From contig NZ_CH672413.1 of the NCBI RefSeq assembly GCF_000152705.1, positions 4,091,354 to 4,128,703 on the forward strand: a DNA stretch of 37,350 nucleotides, read 5' to 3'. Made by a program: the position numbers and the translations under genes. The stretch comes from Janibacter sp. HTCC2649. Its GTDB lineage: Bacteria > Actinomycetota > Actinomycetes > Actinomycetales > Dermatophilaceae. Shown piece after piece: positions 15,668 through 23,876 of this stretch. The number at the start of each line of letters is the position of its first letter. Positions within the stretch are counted from its first letter, which is position 1. The notes under the pieces are model-generated. The model did not search any database and was not told where the DNA came from. It saw only the letters and a list, made by a program, of their open reading frames with translations.

Positions 15668-16602
15668 ATGACGCGCGTGGCAACGCTGCAGGTCATGAAG
15701 AAGGAGTCGCGGCGACTCGTGGCCGTCGAACTCGCCTCGGACCACGGTGGAGTCGCGCACCGGCGTGATCTGCGTGCGAGAGGTGTGGATCGCCACGATG
15801 TGCGCATTGAGGTGGACGGTGGCCGATGGCGCGCAGACGGCCTGCACACCGTGGAGGTGCTTGAGGTGACGAGGGAACCCGTCGCCGACCTGTGGCGTGC
15901 GGTGTGGGAGTCCGGGCCGGGCGCCGTGCTGGATGGTGCTGCCGGGTTGGTGGCTCAGGGAATGACCGGGTTCACCCCGGCGTCCATCGATGTCAGCCTG
16001 CCGAGGTCGGCCACCGTGCGCCTCGTTGATGGCGTCACCCCGCACCAACGACGCAAGCTTGAGCGCTGCCTTCGTGCGGGGGTCCCTCGGGTCGTTCCTG
16101 AGTGGGCAACGATCCACGCCGCGCAGTGGGCTGTCAGCGACCGTCAGGCGGCGCTGCTTGTCTGCCTGCCGGTTCAGCAGCGCTTGGTGCCCCCGAGCCG
16201 CCTGCTCGACACTGGCGGAGTGTGTTCAGGTCACCCCGCCGAGACTTCCTCGGCCACGTGATCGCGGATGTGTGCGACGGCGCGCACTCGCTGGGCGAAC
16301 TCGATTTCGGCGCGTGGTGCCGTCGCTATGGGTTGCCCGAGCCGCTGAGACAAACTCTGCGAACGGGCCCTTCCGGACGGGTCTATCTCGACGTTGAGTG
16401 GGAGGGGTTGGTCGTGGAGATCGACGGGGGACACCATCTGCTCGGGCTCAACCCGACCGATGACGCACTCCGGTCGAACGAGGTGGCGCTCGGTTCGAGT
16501 CGGGTCCTGCGGATCCCCTTGTTGGGGCTGCGGCTGGAGGCGGATCGGTTCATGGCACAGGTTGCTCGCGGGCTCGGGCTCCCGGTCCTTGCAAGCGCGT
16601 GA
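15668..16602 (+). pseudogene. Frameshifted AbiEi-antitoxin-like / DUF559 nuclease-like gene
   Basis: Two adjacent frames encode the two halves of one ~310-residue family. The first (to about 16210) has the AbiEi-type winged-helix start VAVELASDHGGVAHRRDLRARG and continues to PVQQRLVPPSRLLD. The second frame resumes at WRSVFRSPRRDFLGHVIADV and ends in a DUF559 / VSR-like fold (VYLDVEWEGLVVEIDGGHHL, NPTDDALRSNEV, VLRIPLLGLR) with the acidic residues of a PD-(D/E)xK core. Loss of one base near 16208-16213 (GACACTGG) would explain the shift. The start (ATG 15668) is uncertain; ATG 15620 and 15695 are alternatives. It could also be a sequencing error. The related hairpins on both sides suggest movement or duplication as a unit. 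Confidence 0.85.
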
Positions 16603-16628
16603 AATAGCCCGCGTTTGTGAGGACCGGG
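16581..16628. repeat. Hairpin repeat, right copy, overlapping the pseudogene stop
   Basis: CCCGGTCCT (16581-16589) pairs with AGGACCGGG (16620-16628); the inner bases match the left copy with a few changes, and the loop again has GCGTGAAATA-CCCGC. The TGA stop of the pseudogene (16600-16602) is inside the loop. It can also terminate the convergent minus-strand gene ending at 16642. Confidence 0.7.
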
Positions 16629-16641
16629 AGGTGGAGCGGGG

Positions 16642-17145
16642 TCAGCAGCCGCCGCAGTTGTAGTAGAGGATGTCCCAGTGGTTGCTCTCGCGGGCGTAGA
16701 CGTTGCCCGCGCCTGACTTGTACATCGTCGCGCCGTCGCTGCGGACGCCCGCGTAGGCGAACGTGCCCGTGATGTAGTTGCTGATGCAGGTGTAGGGCGT
16801 GATGTCGACCTTGTAGCCGTTCCAGTGGCTGTAGGTCCCCGACGCGTGGCCCACCTCCGTGCCGCCGGTGATGTTGATGGCGCACCCACTGGCCTGCTTC
16901 AGGGTGACGATGCCGCTGATGGTGCTCGAGTTGATCTGGTCGAAGGACGTGCACGTCGACACGTTGCGGTTGCTGCAGCCGCCGCTCGACGACCACGTGA
17001 TCCCGGCGGCCGAGAGCTGGGCCGTGGCCTGGGCGGGGGTGAGCTTGGTGACGGCCGAGGCGGATGGTGCGGCGCTGAGGACGGCCGCGACGGACACGGC
17101 AGCGACCGCGACGGTGCGGGCACCCCGAGTGGCGAGCATGTTCAT
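16642..17145 (-). CDS. Secreted Cys-rich protein with M15-like metallopeptidase motifs
   Basis: A 167-aa exported protein: Sec signal (hydrophobic TVAVAAVSVAAVLSAA, cleavage likely after SASA near residue 31), then a compact domain with six cysteines (57, 65, 88, 120, 164, 167) that could form disulfides outside the cell. H107 and D114 in SHWNGYKVD keep the H-x6-D spacing of M15 D,D-peptidases, and E153/H156 (ESNH) fit the ExxH motif. I infer a zinc peptidase acting on peptidoglycan or a related substrate; I have seen similar actinobacterial proteins only as hypothetical. Start: ATG ending at 17145, 7 nt after AGGAGG. Confidence 0.8.
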   Translation of the reverse strand: MNMLATRGARTVAVAAVSVAAVLSAAPSASAVTKLTPAQATAQLSAAGITWSSSGGCSNRNVSTCTSFDQINSSTISGIVTLKQASGCAINITGGTEVGHASGTYSHWNGYKVDITPYTCISNYITGTFAYAGVRSDGATMYKSGAGNVYARESNHWDILYYNCGGC

Positions 17146-17278
17146 GATGAAACCTCCTGCATCGATGAATGAAGCCAACGTCTCGACGCTAGGACGGCGC
17201 AGGCCAACGCCCGGTCAACAGGGGTTCTGCACTTGGTCAAGGCTCGTCACTCACGCCCCATCTGACACGATGACGGGT

Positions 17279-17683
17279 ATGCCGCAGACGACGCCGCCGC
17301 TCGACAAGGCCACCATGGGTCTCGCCACCGCCTTCCTCGCCTCTGGCGCCACCCACCTGGTGCGGCCCCAGGTCTTCGAGGGCATGGTCCCGAAGGTGCT
17401 GCCGCGCCGCCGCGAACTCGTCTACGTCAGCGGGGTCGCCGAGATCGTCTGTGCCCTCGGCCTGCTCCACCCGCGCACCCGCAAGGTCGCCGGCCTCGCC
17501 AGCGCCGCCCTGCTCGTCGGCGTGTTCCCGGCCAACGTCCAGATGAGCGCCGACCAGGCCAAGCGGGCCCAGCGCAAGGGCGACACCGGCTCCAGGGCCT
17601 TCTTCGCGGGCACGATCGCGCGCCTGCCCCTGCAGTGGCCGCTCATCCGTACGGCCCTGCGCGCCAGCGGTCGGCTTCGCTGA
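17279..17683 (+). CDS. DoxX-like small integral membrane protein
   Basis: A 134-aa membrane protein with about four hydrophobic segments (GLATAFLASGATHLV, LVYVSGVAEIVCALGLL, VAGLASAALLVGVFPAN, and a short C-terminal one). PQVFEGMVPKVLP and LVYVSGVAEIVCALGLLHPRTRKVAG are typical of DoxX-family proteins, whose role is mostly unknown (some link to thiosulfate or redox functions). Start choice: ATG 17279 lies 7 nt after CACGAT, a leaderless spacing; ATG 17270 in frame is the alternative. The start codon is inside a CGGCATAC motif on the opposite strand. Confidence 0.85.
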   Translation: MPQTTPPLDKATMGLATAFLASGATHLVRPQVFEGMVPKVLPRRRELVYVSGVAEIVCALGLLHPRTRKVAGLASAALLVGVFPANVQMSADQAKRAQRKGDTGSRAFFAGTIARLPLQWPLIRTALRASGRLR

Positions 17684-17706
17684 GCCGAACTGGGCCCAAC
17701 CAGGAG

Positions 17707-17729
17707 CTGACGCGACGCGGCAGCGTCAG
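17707..17729. terminator. Hairpin between convergent DoxX-like and PPOX genes
   Basis: CTGACGC (17707-17713) pairs with GCGTCAG (17723-17729) across a 9-nt loop, placed where both converging transcripts would end. A CGGCATAC motif follows in the context GCGGGCGGCATACCCGC. Confidence 0.55.
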
Positions 17730-17770
17730 GCGAGCGGGCGGCATACCCGCCGACGTGCCGGACACAAGGA

Positions 17771-18409
17771 TCAGTAGAGCCCGGTCGAGTAGGTCTCGCC
17801 GTAGTACTTCTCCAGCTCCACCACGCTGTCGAGCGGCCTCTCGGTGAGGTGGGCGATGTTGGCCCGAGAGGGCACTGCACCCGGCTGCCACGTCTCGGGG
17901 TGCCACAGCTGGCTGCGCATGAACGCCTTGGCGCAGTGCCCGAAGATCTCATCGATCTCGACGACGAGGGCCAGCACCGGCCGGTGTCCCTTGACCACCA
18001 TGTCGTCGAACCACGGGGCATCGGAGACCAGGTGCGCGCGGCCGTTGATCCGCAACGTGTCGCCGCGCCCGGGGATGACGAACATCAGCCCGACGTGCGG
18101 GTTGAGGAGCACGTTGCGGTAGCCGTCGGCCCGGCGGTTGCCCTTGCGCTCGGGGATGGCGATGGTGCGGTCGTCGATGACGTGGACGAACCCCGCCGGG
18201 TCACCCTTGGGGGAGGCGTCGCACGAGCCGTCGGGCGCACTCGTCGCGACGACGCAGAAGGGCGACGCGGCCAGCCACTGGCGGTCGATCTCCAGCAGCT
18301 CGCTCCGCACCTTGGTGCGCACGGCCTCGGTCGGCTCGCCGAGCAGCTCGGTGAGCTCGGCGTCGCTCGAGATGATGGCGGCGCTGCGGCCGGTGTCGAC
18401 GTCGGTCAT
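17771..18409 (-). CDS. PPOX-class FMN-dependent flavoprotein (pyridoxamine-phosphate-oxidase-like)
   Basis: A 212-aa protein with the split-barrel flavin-binding fold. SPFCVVATSAPDGSCDASPKGDPAGFV and TIAIPERKGNRRADGYRNVLLNPHVGLMFVIPG are the FMN-phosphate-contacting stretches, as in the DR_2398-type subfamily. The reaction is unknown; members include oxidases and heme- or F420-linked reductases. I chose ATG ending at 18409 because it overlaps the stop of the upstream alkyltransferase-like gene (ATGA), giving a two-gene operon. GTG ending at 18418 in frame is an alternative. Confidence 0.9.
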   Translation of the reverse strand: MTDVDTGRSAAIISSDAELTELLGEPTEAVRTKVRSELLEIDRQWLAASPFCVVATSAPDGSCDASPKGDPAGFVHVIDDRTIAIPERKGNRRADGYRNVLLNPHVGLMFVIPGRGDTLRINGRAHLVSDAPWFDDMVVKGHRPVLALVVEIDEIFGHCAKAFMRSQLWHPETWQPGAVPSRANIAHLTERPLDSVVELEKYYGETYSTGLY

Positions 18410-18936
18410 GGCTTCCACTCCAGGTCGGCTTCGGTCAGGGCCTCGTCGAGCATCCGCAGGGCCTTCGGCCCCATGCCGTGGCGCTCAGCGACGTCGGCAC
18501 GGCGCCACTCGCTGAGCTCCTCGAGCGTCGTGATCGACGCGGCGGTCAGCGCCCGAGCGGCCGGGTTGCTCGTGTGGGGGATCGCTGTACCCATGGCTGT
18601 CAGCGTATCGGCGATGCGTGTGCGGTATGCCGCCTCCAGGGCGTGGAGGTCCGCGCGGTAGTCCGCGATCCGGCACCCCAAACCGTTGCGCTTGACGAGG
18701 ATTCCCTCGTCGGTCCAGTGCGGGTGAGCCTGCGAGAGCAGCGGCGCAGGGAGGTCGCCGGCCGCATTGGTGATCCGCCACCAGGGCAGACCCTCGCTGT
18801 GGTGGCGCATGAACGACCCCACCTGTCGCGGCCCGATCCCGACGATCTTGCCGAGGTCGCCATAGCTGACGACCCGACCCCGGGGCACGAGCTCCACGAG
18901 GGTCAGCACCCGCTCGATGGTCAGTTCACTCGCCAC
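18406..18936 (-). CDS. Alkyltransferase-like (ATL/MGMT-family) protein with C-terminal helix-hairpin-helix-like tail
   Basis: A 176-aa DNA-damage-recognition protein. The N-terminal part follows the MGMT DNA-binding domain (VPRGRVVSYGDLGKIVGIGPRQVGS, arginine finger region, then LPWWRITNAAGDL). Methyltransferases have PCHR at the active site; here it is PWWR, so the acceptor cysteine is replaced by Trp as in ATL proteins, which flag O6-alkylguanine for nucleotide-excision repair. The C-terminus (LEELSEWRRADVAERHGMGPKALRMLDEALTE) resembles a helix-hairpin-helix like that of the RNA polymerase alpha C-terminal domain. GTG ending at 18936 is chosen because a TAGGCT box precedes it by 7 nt. Confidence 0.88.
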   Translation of the reverse strand: MASELTIERVLTLVELVPRGRVVSYGDLGKIVGIGPRQVGSFMRHHSEGLPWWRITNAAGDLPAPLLSQAHPHWTDEGILVKRNGLGCRIADYRADLHALEAAYRTRIADTLTAMGTAIPHTSNPAARALTAASITTLEELSEWRRADVAERHGMGPKALRMLDEALTEADLEWKP

Positions 18937-18943
18937 GATGCCC

Positions 18944-18953
18944 AGCCTAGGCT
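18944..18953. promoter_or_regulatory. Symmetric divergent promoter AGCCTAGGCT with two overlapping -10 boxes
   Basis: The 10-bp palindrome AGCCTAGGCT contains TAGGCT on both strands: 18948-18953 on plus, 6 nt before the MFS GTG at 18960, and 18949-18944 on minus, 7 nt before the ATL GTG at 18936. Both genes would therefore be leaderless and start within 24 bp of each other, from -10 boxes that share the central TA. Confidence 0.7.
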
Positions 18954-18959
18954 GGAGGG

Positions 18960-20216
18960 GTGACGACGACCGCACACCAGACGCTGTGGAAGCACCCCGA
19001 CTTCCTCCGCTTCTGGGCCTCGCGTGCCGTCACGATGATCGGCTCATCGGTCACGGCCGTGGCTCTGCCGGTCCTCATCTACCAGCTCACCGGATCGCCG
19101 GCCCTGACCTCGGCCCTCATGGCGACGAGCACCCTGTCGATGGCGTTCTTCGGACTCGTGGGTGGCGTGCTCGGCGACCGATTCGACCGCCGCCGCATCA
19201 TGATCGGCGCCGATCTCACGTGTGCCTTCGCCATCGGCTCGCTCGTCGTGGCTCACCTTGCCGGTGTCCTCACCCTTCCTCACGTGTATGCCGCCGCCTT
19301 CGCCTCTGCTTCTGCGGCTGTCCTTTTCGACGGGTCCAGTGCCGGCGCCCTGCCTTCGCTCGTCGGCCGGGAACGCCTGCCCGATGCCAATGCCCGCATC
19401 TGGGGGACGCAGGGCGTCCTCGACGTCGCCACCCCGGCCGTCGTGGGACTCGCGCTCGCGATCTGGTCGCCTGCGACGTTGCTCGTCGTCGACGTCCTGT
19501 CCTTCCTGGGCAGCCTGCTGCTGGTGCGGGCGATTCGCACGGCGATGAACGGTCAGCGCGACCGGACGGCGCCGGTCACTGCGCGCGTCCTGTGGGCCGA
19601 CCTCGTCGAGGGGGTGACCTTCCTGCGTCGCCACCCGACCCTGTGGCCGCTCGCGATGGTTGCCGTCTTCGGCGCAGGGTCGGCCGCCGCCCTCCTCGGC
19701 CTGGTCGTGCCCTGGGCGGATCGGGTCCTGGGGGTCGGCACGAGCGGGTGGAGGTTCGGGTTGCTGTTCGGGAGCTGGGCGGCTGGGGCGTTCGTGGCCT
19801 CGTTCCTCATGCCGCGCCTCAGCCGACGGTTCGGCGCCATTCGACTCGGGCAGTGCCTCTTCCCGGTCATGACCGTCCTCCTGGTCGTGCTCAGCCGGTT
19901 GGACCGCTACGGCCTGGCGCTGGGTGTCTACCTCGCCTATGCAGTGCTGCACGTCCTCGTCATCTCGGCGACCGTGACCTATCGGATGCAGGTCATCCCC
20001 GAGCGTCTGCTGTCCCGGGTCAGCACCGCCTCACGGACGATCTCGTGGGGCGGGGGAGCCACCATCGGGGTCCTCGTGTCGGGTCAGGTGGCCTCACACC
20101 TCGGAGTGCCTGACGCCCTCGCCGTCGTGGCGCTCGCCAACGGGTGCGCGGCCGCCCTGATGTGGGTTCCCGCACTGCGTCGGGCGGCCCCCACCGCGCG
20201 CTTCATCGAAGCCTGA
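18960..20216 (+). CDS. MFS transporter (enterobactin-exporter / DUF894-like)
   Basis: A 418-aa integral membrane protein with about twelve hydrophobic segments. The start HPDFLRFWASRAVTMIGSSVTAVALPVLIYQLTGSP and the loop GVLGDRFDRRRIMIGADL (MFS signature between helices 2 and 3) match the MFS group that includes macrolide-efflux-like and EntS-like proteins. Substrate unknown. It is driven by the symmetric promoter shared with the ATL gene, so a link to exposure to alkylating or toxic compounds is possible but unproven. Confidence 0.92.
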   Translation: MTTTAHQTLWKHPDFLRFWASRAVTMIGSSVTAVALPVLIYQLTGSPALTSALMATSTLSMAFFGLVGGVLGDRFDRRRIMIGADLTCAFAIGSLVVAHLAGVLTLPHVYAAAFASASAAVLFDGSSAGALPSLVGRERLPDANARIWGTQGVLDVATPAVVGLALAIWSPATLLVVDVLSFLGSLLLVRAIRTAMNGQRDRTAPVTARVLWADLVEGVTFLRRHPTLWPLAMVAVFGAGSAAALLGLVVPWADRVLGVGTSGWRFGLLFGSWAAGAFVASFLMPRLSRRFGAIRLGQCLFPVMTVLLVVLSRLDRYGLALGVYLAYAVLHVLVISATVTYRMQVIPERLLSRVSTASRTISWGGGATIGVLVSGQVASHLGVPDALAVVALANGCAAALMWVPALRRAAPTARFIEA

Positions 20217-20305
20217 TCACCACCCAAATGGGCCAGCCCACCTGAGTGTTGTGGTGCCGCGCACAACTGAGGACCGTGAACAGGAGGCGCGGAAGGAGGC
20301 TGGTC

Positions 20306-21217
20306 ATGACGCTCGCGCAGATCGCCGCTGGCACAGCCAACGTCTCGGTTCAGGACTTCGCCGGACAGGCCGTCCTTGCCAAGGAGGCCCAGAGCCGGCT
20401 CATCGCCCTCGGCTGTCTGGACCCACCAGCCGACGGCTCGGTCGGTCCGGTCACGAAGCTCGTGCTCCCCACGTTCGCGAAGACCCTGAACCTGCCGTAC
20501 CCCCAGGCCATCACACCCGCGATCGCCAAGGCCCTGCTCCAGCAGACTCCACAGACCTTCCTGCCGTGGACGCTGGGCACCGACCTCGGAAGCAAGCTCG
20601 TGAGGTTCATGCTCGCCAACGGCTTCTTCGTGGCGCGCCTTCCGGGTTTCCTGACCATCGCCTACATCGAAGGGGCGAACGACGACGGTCGCCCCAACCC
20701 CGACAAGCCCAACGAGTTCAACGATCGTCGGATCGTGCTCAAGCGAGACAGTGCCGGACGGCCGGTGGTGCTGCACAACGTGCAGGCCACCACCGAACCG
20801 GGCACGTTCTTCACGCTGAACCCGCTCAACGCCGAGGGTGCCGCCCGGATTGCATTCGGGCAGTACAAGGCGTGGCGAGTGGGCTTCCACCGGGCGAACC
20901 AGTCCCCGCCCCGCAAGCACCTGGCCCTCGTGCAGGCCGGAAACATCACCATTCATCGCGACAAGAACAAGGACGGCAAGCGCACGGGCGACAAGACGTT
21001 CACCGGAGACGGGTTCGGCATCAACCAGCACAACGCGCACGACGCCCCGGTGAACAACATCGGCAAGAACGGCGCTGGGTGCCTCGTCGGTCGTACCACC
21101 GCTGAGCACAAGGCCTTCATGGCGCTGGTCAAGACGGACCCCAGGTTCGGCGCCAGCAACGGCTACATGTACATGTCCACGGTGATCAACGGCGACACGT
21201 TCGGCGCCTTTGTCTGA
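20306..21217 (+). CDS. Peptidoglycan-binding-like protein with YkuD-like or phage-like C-terminal domain
   Basis: A 303-aa protein without a recognisable signal peptide. Residues about 18-90 resemble a peptidoglycan-binding 1 domain (AKEAQSRLIALGCLDPPADGSVGPVT, then LPYPQAITPAIAKALL). The C-terminal 130 residues include ITIHRDKNKDGKRTGD, GFGINQHNAHD, and IGKNGAGCLVGRTTAEHKAF; a His followed by an S/G-A-G-C turn is reminiscent of L,D-transpeptidase-like or phage lysis-associated proteins. I cannot assign the fold firmly. AAGGAGG upstream fixes ATG 20306. Without a signal, export would need a non-classical route, or the protein acts inside. Confidence 0.75.
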   Translation: MTLAQIAAGTANVSVQDFAGQAVLAKEAQSRLIALGCLDPPADGSVGPVTKLVLPTFAKTLNLPYPQAITPAIAKALLQQTPQTFLPWTLGTDLGSKLVRFMLANGFFVARLPGFLTIAYIEGANDDGRPNPDKPNEFNDRRIVLKRDSAGRPVVLHNVQATTEPGTFFTLNPLNAEGAARIAFGQYKAWRVGFHRANQSPPRKHLALVQAGNITIHRDKNKDGKRTGDKTFTGDGFGINQHNAHDAPVNNIGKNGAGCLVGRTTAEHKAFMALVKTDPRFGASNGYMYMSTVINGDTFGAFV

Positions 21218-21256
21218 CGCCCACGGGCGCGGTGGCGAGGTCCCTGCGTAATCCGA

Positions 21257-21286
21257 GTGAACGGCATACGCAACCGTCGTTATCCT
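21257..21286 (+). promoter_or_regulatory. Putative proS promoter
   Basis: GTGAAC (21257-21262) and TATCCT (21281-21286) are separated by 18 bp. Transcription would start near 21293 and leave a ~30-nt leader with GGAG before the GTG start of proS. A CGGCATAC motif sits in the spacer. Confidence 0.4.
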
Positions 21287-21323
21287 TGGCGAGTTCCCCT
21301 CAACTGATCCCTGGAGACTCACC

Positions 21324-23111
21324 GTGGCCATGCGCATGTCGTCGCTGTTCCTGCGAACCCTGCGCGAGGACCCGGTCGACGCCGAGCTCCCGGGCCACCG
21401 CCTGCTCGTCCGTGCCGGCTATGTCCGTCGCGCCGCCCCCGGCATCTACACGTGGCTGCCGCTCGGGCTGCGGGTGCTGCGCAAGGTCGAGGCGATCGTG
21501 CGCGAGGAGATGGACGCCATTGGTGCGCAGGAGCTGACCTTCCCGGCGCTGCTGCCGCGCGAGCCCTACGAGGCGACGAACCGCTGGACGGAGTACGGCG
21601 ACAACATCTTCCGGCTCAAGGACCGCAAGGGCGGCGACTACCTGCTCGGGCCGACGCACGAGGAGATGTTCACCCTCGCCGTCAAGGACATGTTCAGCTC
21701 CTACAAGGACCTGCCGCTCAGCCTCTACCAGATCCAGAACAAGTACCGCGACGAGGCGCGTCCGCGTGCAGGGCTTCTGCGCGGGCGCGAGTTCGTCATG
21801 AAGGACTCCTACTCGTTCGACGTGAGCGATGAGGGGCTCGAGGCGTCCTACCAGGCGCACCGCGCGGCCTACATCAAGATCTTCGACCGGCTCGGCTTCG
21901 AGTACGTCATCGTCTCCGCGATGTCGGGTGCCATGGGCGGCTCGGCGAGCGAGGAGTTCCTTGCCGTGAGCGCGATCGGCGAGGACACGTTCGTGCGCAA
22001 CGACGCCGGCACGTATGCCGCGAATGTCGAGGCCGTCGTCGTGACTCAGGCTGCGCCCGTCGACGCCTCGGGCGTGCCGGCCGCGCACGTCGAGGACACC
22101 CCCGACACCCCGACGATCGACACCCTGGTCGCGTCGCTCAACGCCAACCACGCGCGCTCGGACGGTCGCTCGTGGACGGCTGCCGACACGCTCAAGAACG
22201 TCATCGTCATGCTCGTGCACCCCGACGGCACGCGTGAGCCGCTCGCCATCGGCGTGCCCGGTGACCGCGAGGTCGACGCCAAGCGGCTCGAGGCGCAGGT
22301 CGGCCCGGCCGAGGTGGAAGCCTTTGAGGAGAAGGACTTTGCGACCCACCCCGAGCTGGCCAAGGGCTACATCGGGCCGGGTGTGCTGGGTGAGGAAAGG
22401 GTGTCCAAGATCCGTTATGTCCTCGACCCGTCGATCGCCGAGGGTTCTGCCTGGGTGACCGGTGCGGACGAGGCTGGGAAGCACGTGCTCGATCTCGTGC
22501 ACGGACGCGACTTCACCGCGGACGGCACCATCCAGGCTGCCGTGGTGCGCGACGGTGACCCGAGCCCCGACGGCAATGGTGTCCTGCACACTGCCCGCGG
22601 CATCGAGATGGGCCACATCTTCCAGCTCGGCCGCAAGTTCGCCGAGGCGCTCGACCTCAAGGTGCTCGACGAGAACGGCAAGCTCGTCACCGTGACGATG
22701 GGGTCCTATGGCGTCGGTGTCTCGCGCGCCGTCGCGGCGATCGCCGAGGACAACCTCGACGACCTCGGCCTCATCTGGCCGCGCGCCGTCACGCCCGCAG
22801 ACGTCCACGTCGTCGCCACGGGCAAGAACCGGGACCGCGACGGTGACGTCTTCGCCAAGGCCGACGAGATCACGGCTTCCCTTGAGGCGCAGGGGATTTC
22901 GGTGCTGTATGACGACCGCGAGAAGGTCAGCCCCGGGGTGAAGTTCAAGGACTCCGAGCTCATCGGCATCCCCACGATCGTCGTCGTCGGCAAGTCTCTC
23001 GAGAACGGCGTCATCGAGATCAAGGACCGTCGCTCCGGTGAGCGTCGCGAAGTCGCCGTCGACTCCGTCATTGACGAGGTGCTGGCAGAGGTTCGCGGAG
23101 GCAGGGCGTGA
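21324..23111 (+). CDS. proS: Prolyl-tRNA synthetase (bacterial type)
   Basis: Class II synthetase of 595 aa that charges tRNA-Pro. Motif 1 is in [22 protein letters not shown], motif 2 in [25 protein letters not shown], and motif 3 in [18 protein letters not shown]. The INS editing domain that clears mis-charged Ala is inserted between motifs 2 and 3 (about 225-400), as in bacterial-type enzymes. The C-terminal anticodon-binding domain ends the protein ([11 protein letters not shown]... [24 protein letters not shown]). GTG 21324 is preceded by GGAG at suitable spacing. The stop overlaps the next gene (GTGA). Confidence 0.97.
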   Translation: MAMRMSSLFLRTLREDPVDAELPGHRLLVRAGYVRRAAPGIYTWLPLGLRVLRKVEAIVREEMDAIGAQELTFPALLPREPYEATNRWTEYGDNIFRLKDRKGGDYLLGPTHEEMFTLAVKDMFSSYKDLPLSLYQIQNKYRDEARPRAGLLRGREFVMKDSYSFDVSDEGLEASYQAHRAAYIKIFDRLGFEYVIVSAMSGAMGGSASEEFLAVSAIGEDTFVRNDAGTYAANVEAVVVTQAAPVDASGVPAAHVEDTPDTPTIDTLVASLNANHARSDGRSWTAADTLKNVIVMLVHPDGTREPLAIGVPGDREVDAKRLEAQVGPAEVEAFEEKDFATHPELAKGYIGPGVLGEERVSKIRYVLDPSIAEGSAWVTGADEAGKHVLDLVHGRDFTADGTIQAAVVRDGDPSPDGNGVLHTARGIEMGHIFQLGRKFAEALDLKVLDENGKLVTVTMGSYGVGVSRAVAAIAEDNLDDLGLIWPRAVTPADVHVVATGKNRDRDGDVFAKADEITASLEAQGISVLYDDREKVSPGVKFKDSELIGIPTIVVVGKSLENGVIEIKDRRSGERREVAVDSVIDEVLAEVRGGRA

Positions 23112-23869
23112 GCGACGCTCGCCCCCTCGAGGCGGTCATCTTCGACTGGGGCGGCACCCTCACGCCGTGGCACGCCGTCGACCTGCCAGAGCAGTGGCGG
23201 GTCTATGCCCGTGAGGTCCACGGACTACCGGTCGATGCTGCCGACATGCCGGCCGAGGACCTTGCCGAGGCCGACTCGCTCGCGCTGCGCATCCTCGAAG
23301 CCGAGGACCGCGCGTGGAAGCGTGGCCGCACCGACCACAGCAGCGCGACCCTCGAGGCCATCCTCGACGATGCCGGCATCGACGCTGAGCATGATCGGCA
23401 CCATCTGGCGCTCGCGGCATACCGCGGGTTCTGGGAGCCGCACACCTTCACTGACGACCAGGTCCGACCACTGTGGGAAGGGTTGCGCGATAGGGGAATT
23501 CGCGTCGGCGTCCTCTCCAACACCATCTGGTCGCGTGACTACCACCGTGGGGTCTTCGAGCGCGACGGCGTCCTTGACCTCATCGATGGTGACGTTTACT
23601 CGTCCGAGATCCACGTGGTCAAGCCGCACGCCGACGCGTTCCGGGCGGCCTGTGCCGCTGTCGGTGTCGAGCCCGAGAACGCCGCCTACGTCGGAGACCG
23701 TCCCTTCGAGGACGTCTTCGGCCCGCAGCAGATCGGGATGCGCGCCATCTGGATCCCGCACTCCGACATCCCGGTCGACCAGCAGGTCAGTGTCGATGCC
23801 ACCCCGGACGCCGTGGCCCACGAGCTGCTCGACATCTTCGACATCGTCGACGCCTGGGCACAGGCCTGA
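23108..23869 (+). CDS. HAD-superfamily hydrolase
   Basis: A 253-aa HAD phosphatase-like enzyme. Motif I is FDWGGTLTP with the nucleophile Asp; the usual second acidic residue at D+2 is Gly, so catalysis may differ from classic DxD phosphatases. Motif II is VGVLSNT, the Lys of motif III lies in [14 protein letters not shown], and motif IV is [13 protein letters not shown] cap domain is inserted after motif I (about 20-125). The substrate is unknown. The GTG start overlaps the proS stop by 4 nt, so it is translated with proS. Confidence 0.92.
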   Translation: MSDARPLEAVIFDWGGTLTPWHAVDLPEQWRVYAREVHGLPVDAADMPAEDLAEADSLALRILEAEDRAWKRGRTDHSSATLEAILDDAGIDAEHDRHHLALAAYRGFWEPHTFTDDQVRPLWEGLRDRGIRVGVLSNTIWSRDYHRGVFERDGVLDLIDGDVYSSEIHVVKPHADAFRAACAAVGVEPENAAYVGDRPFEDVFGPQQIGMRAIWIPHSDIPVDQQVSVDATPDAVAHELLDIFDIVDAWAQA

Positions 23870-23876
23870 CGAGCGG

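Noticed and set aside
21300-22808. 502-codon open frame antisense to proS
   Set aside because: Shadow of the conserved proS gene; low-complexity, Arg/Asp/Val-rich translation without recognisable domains.
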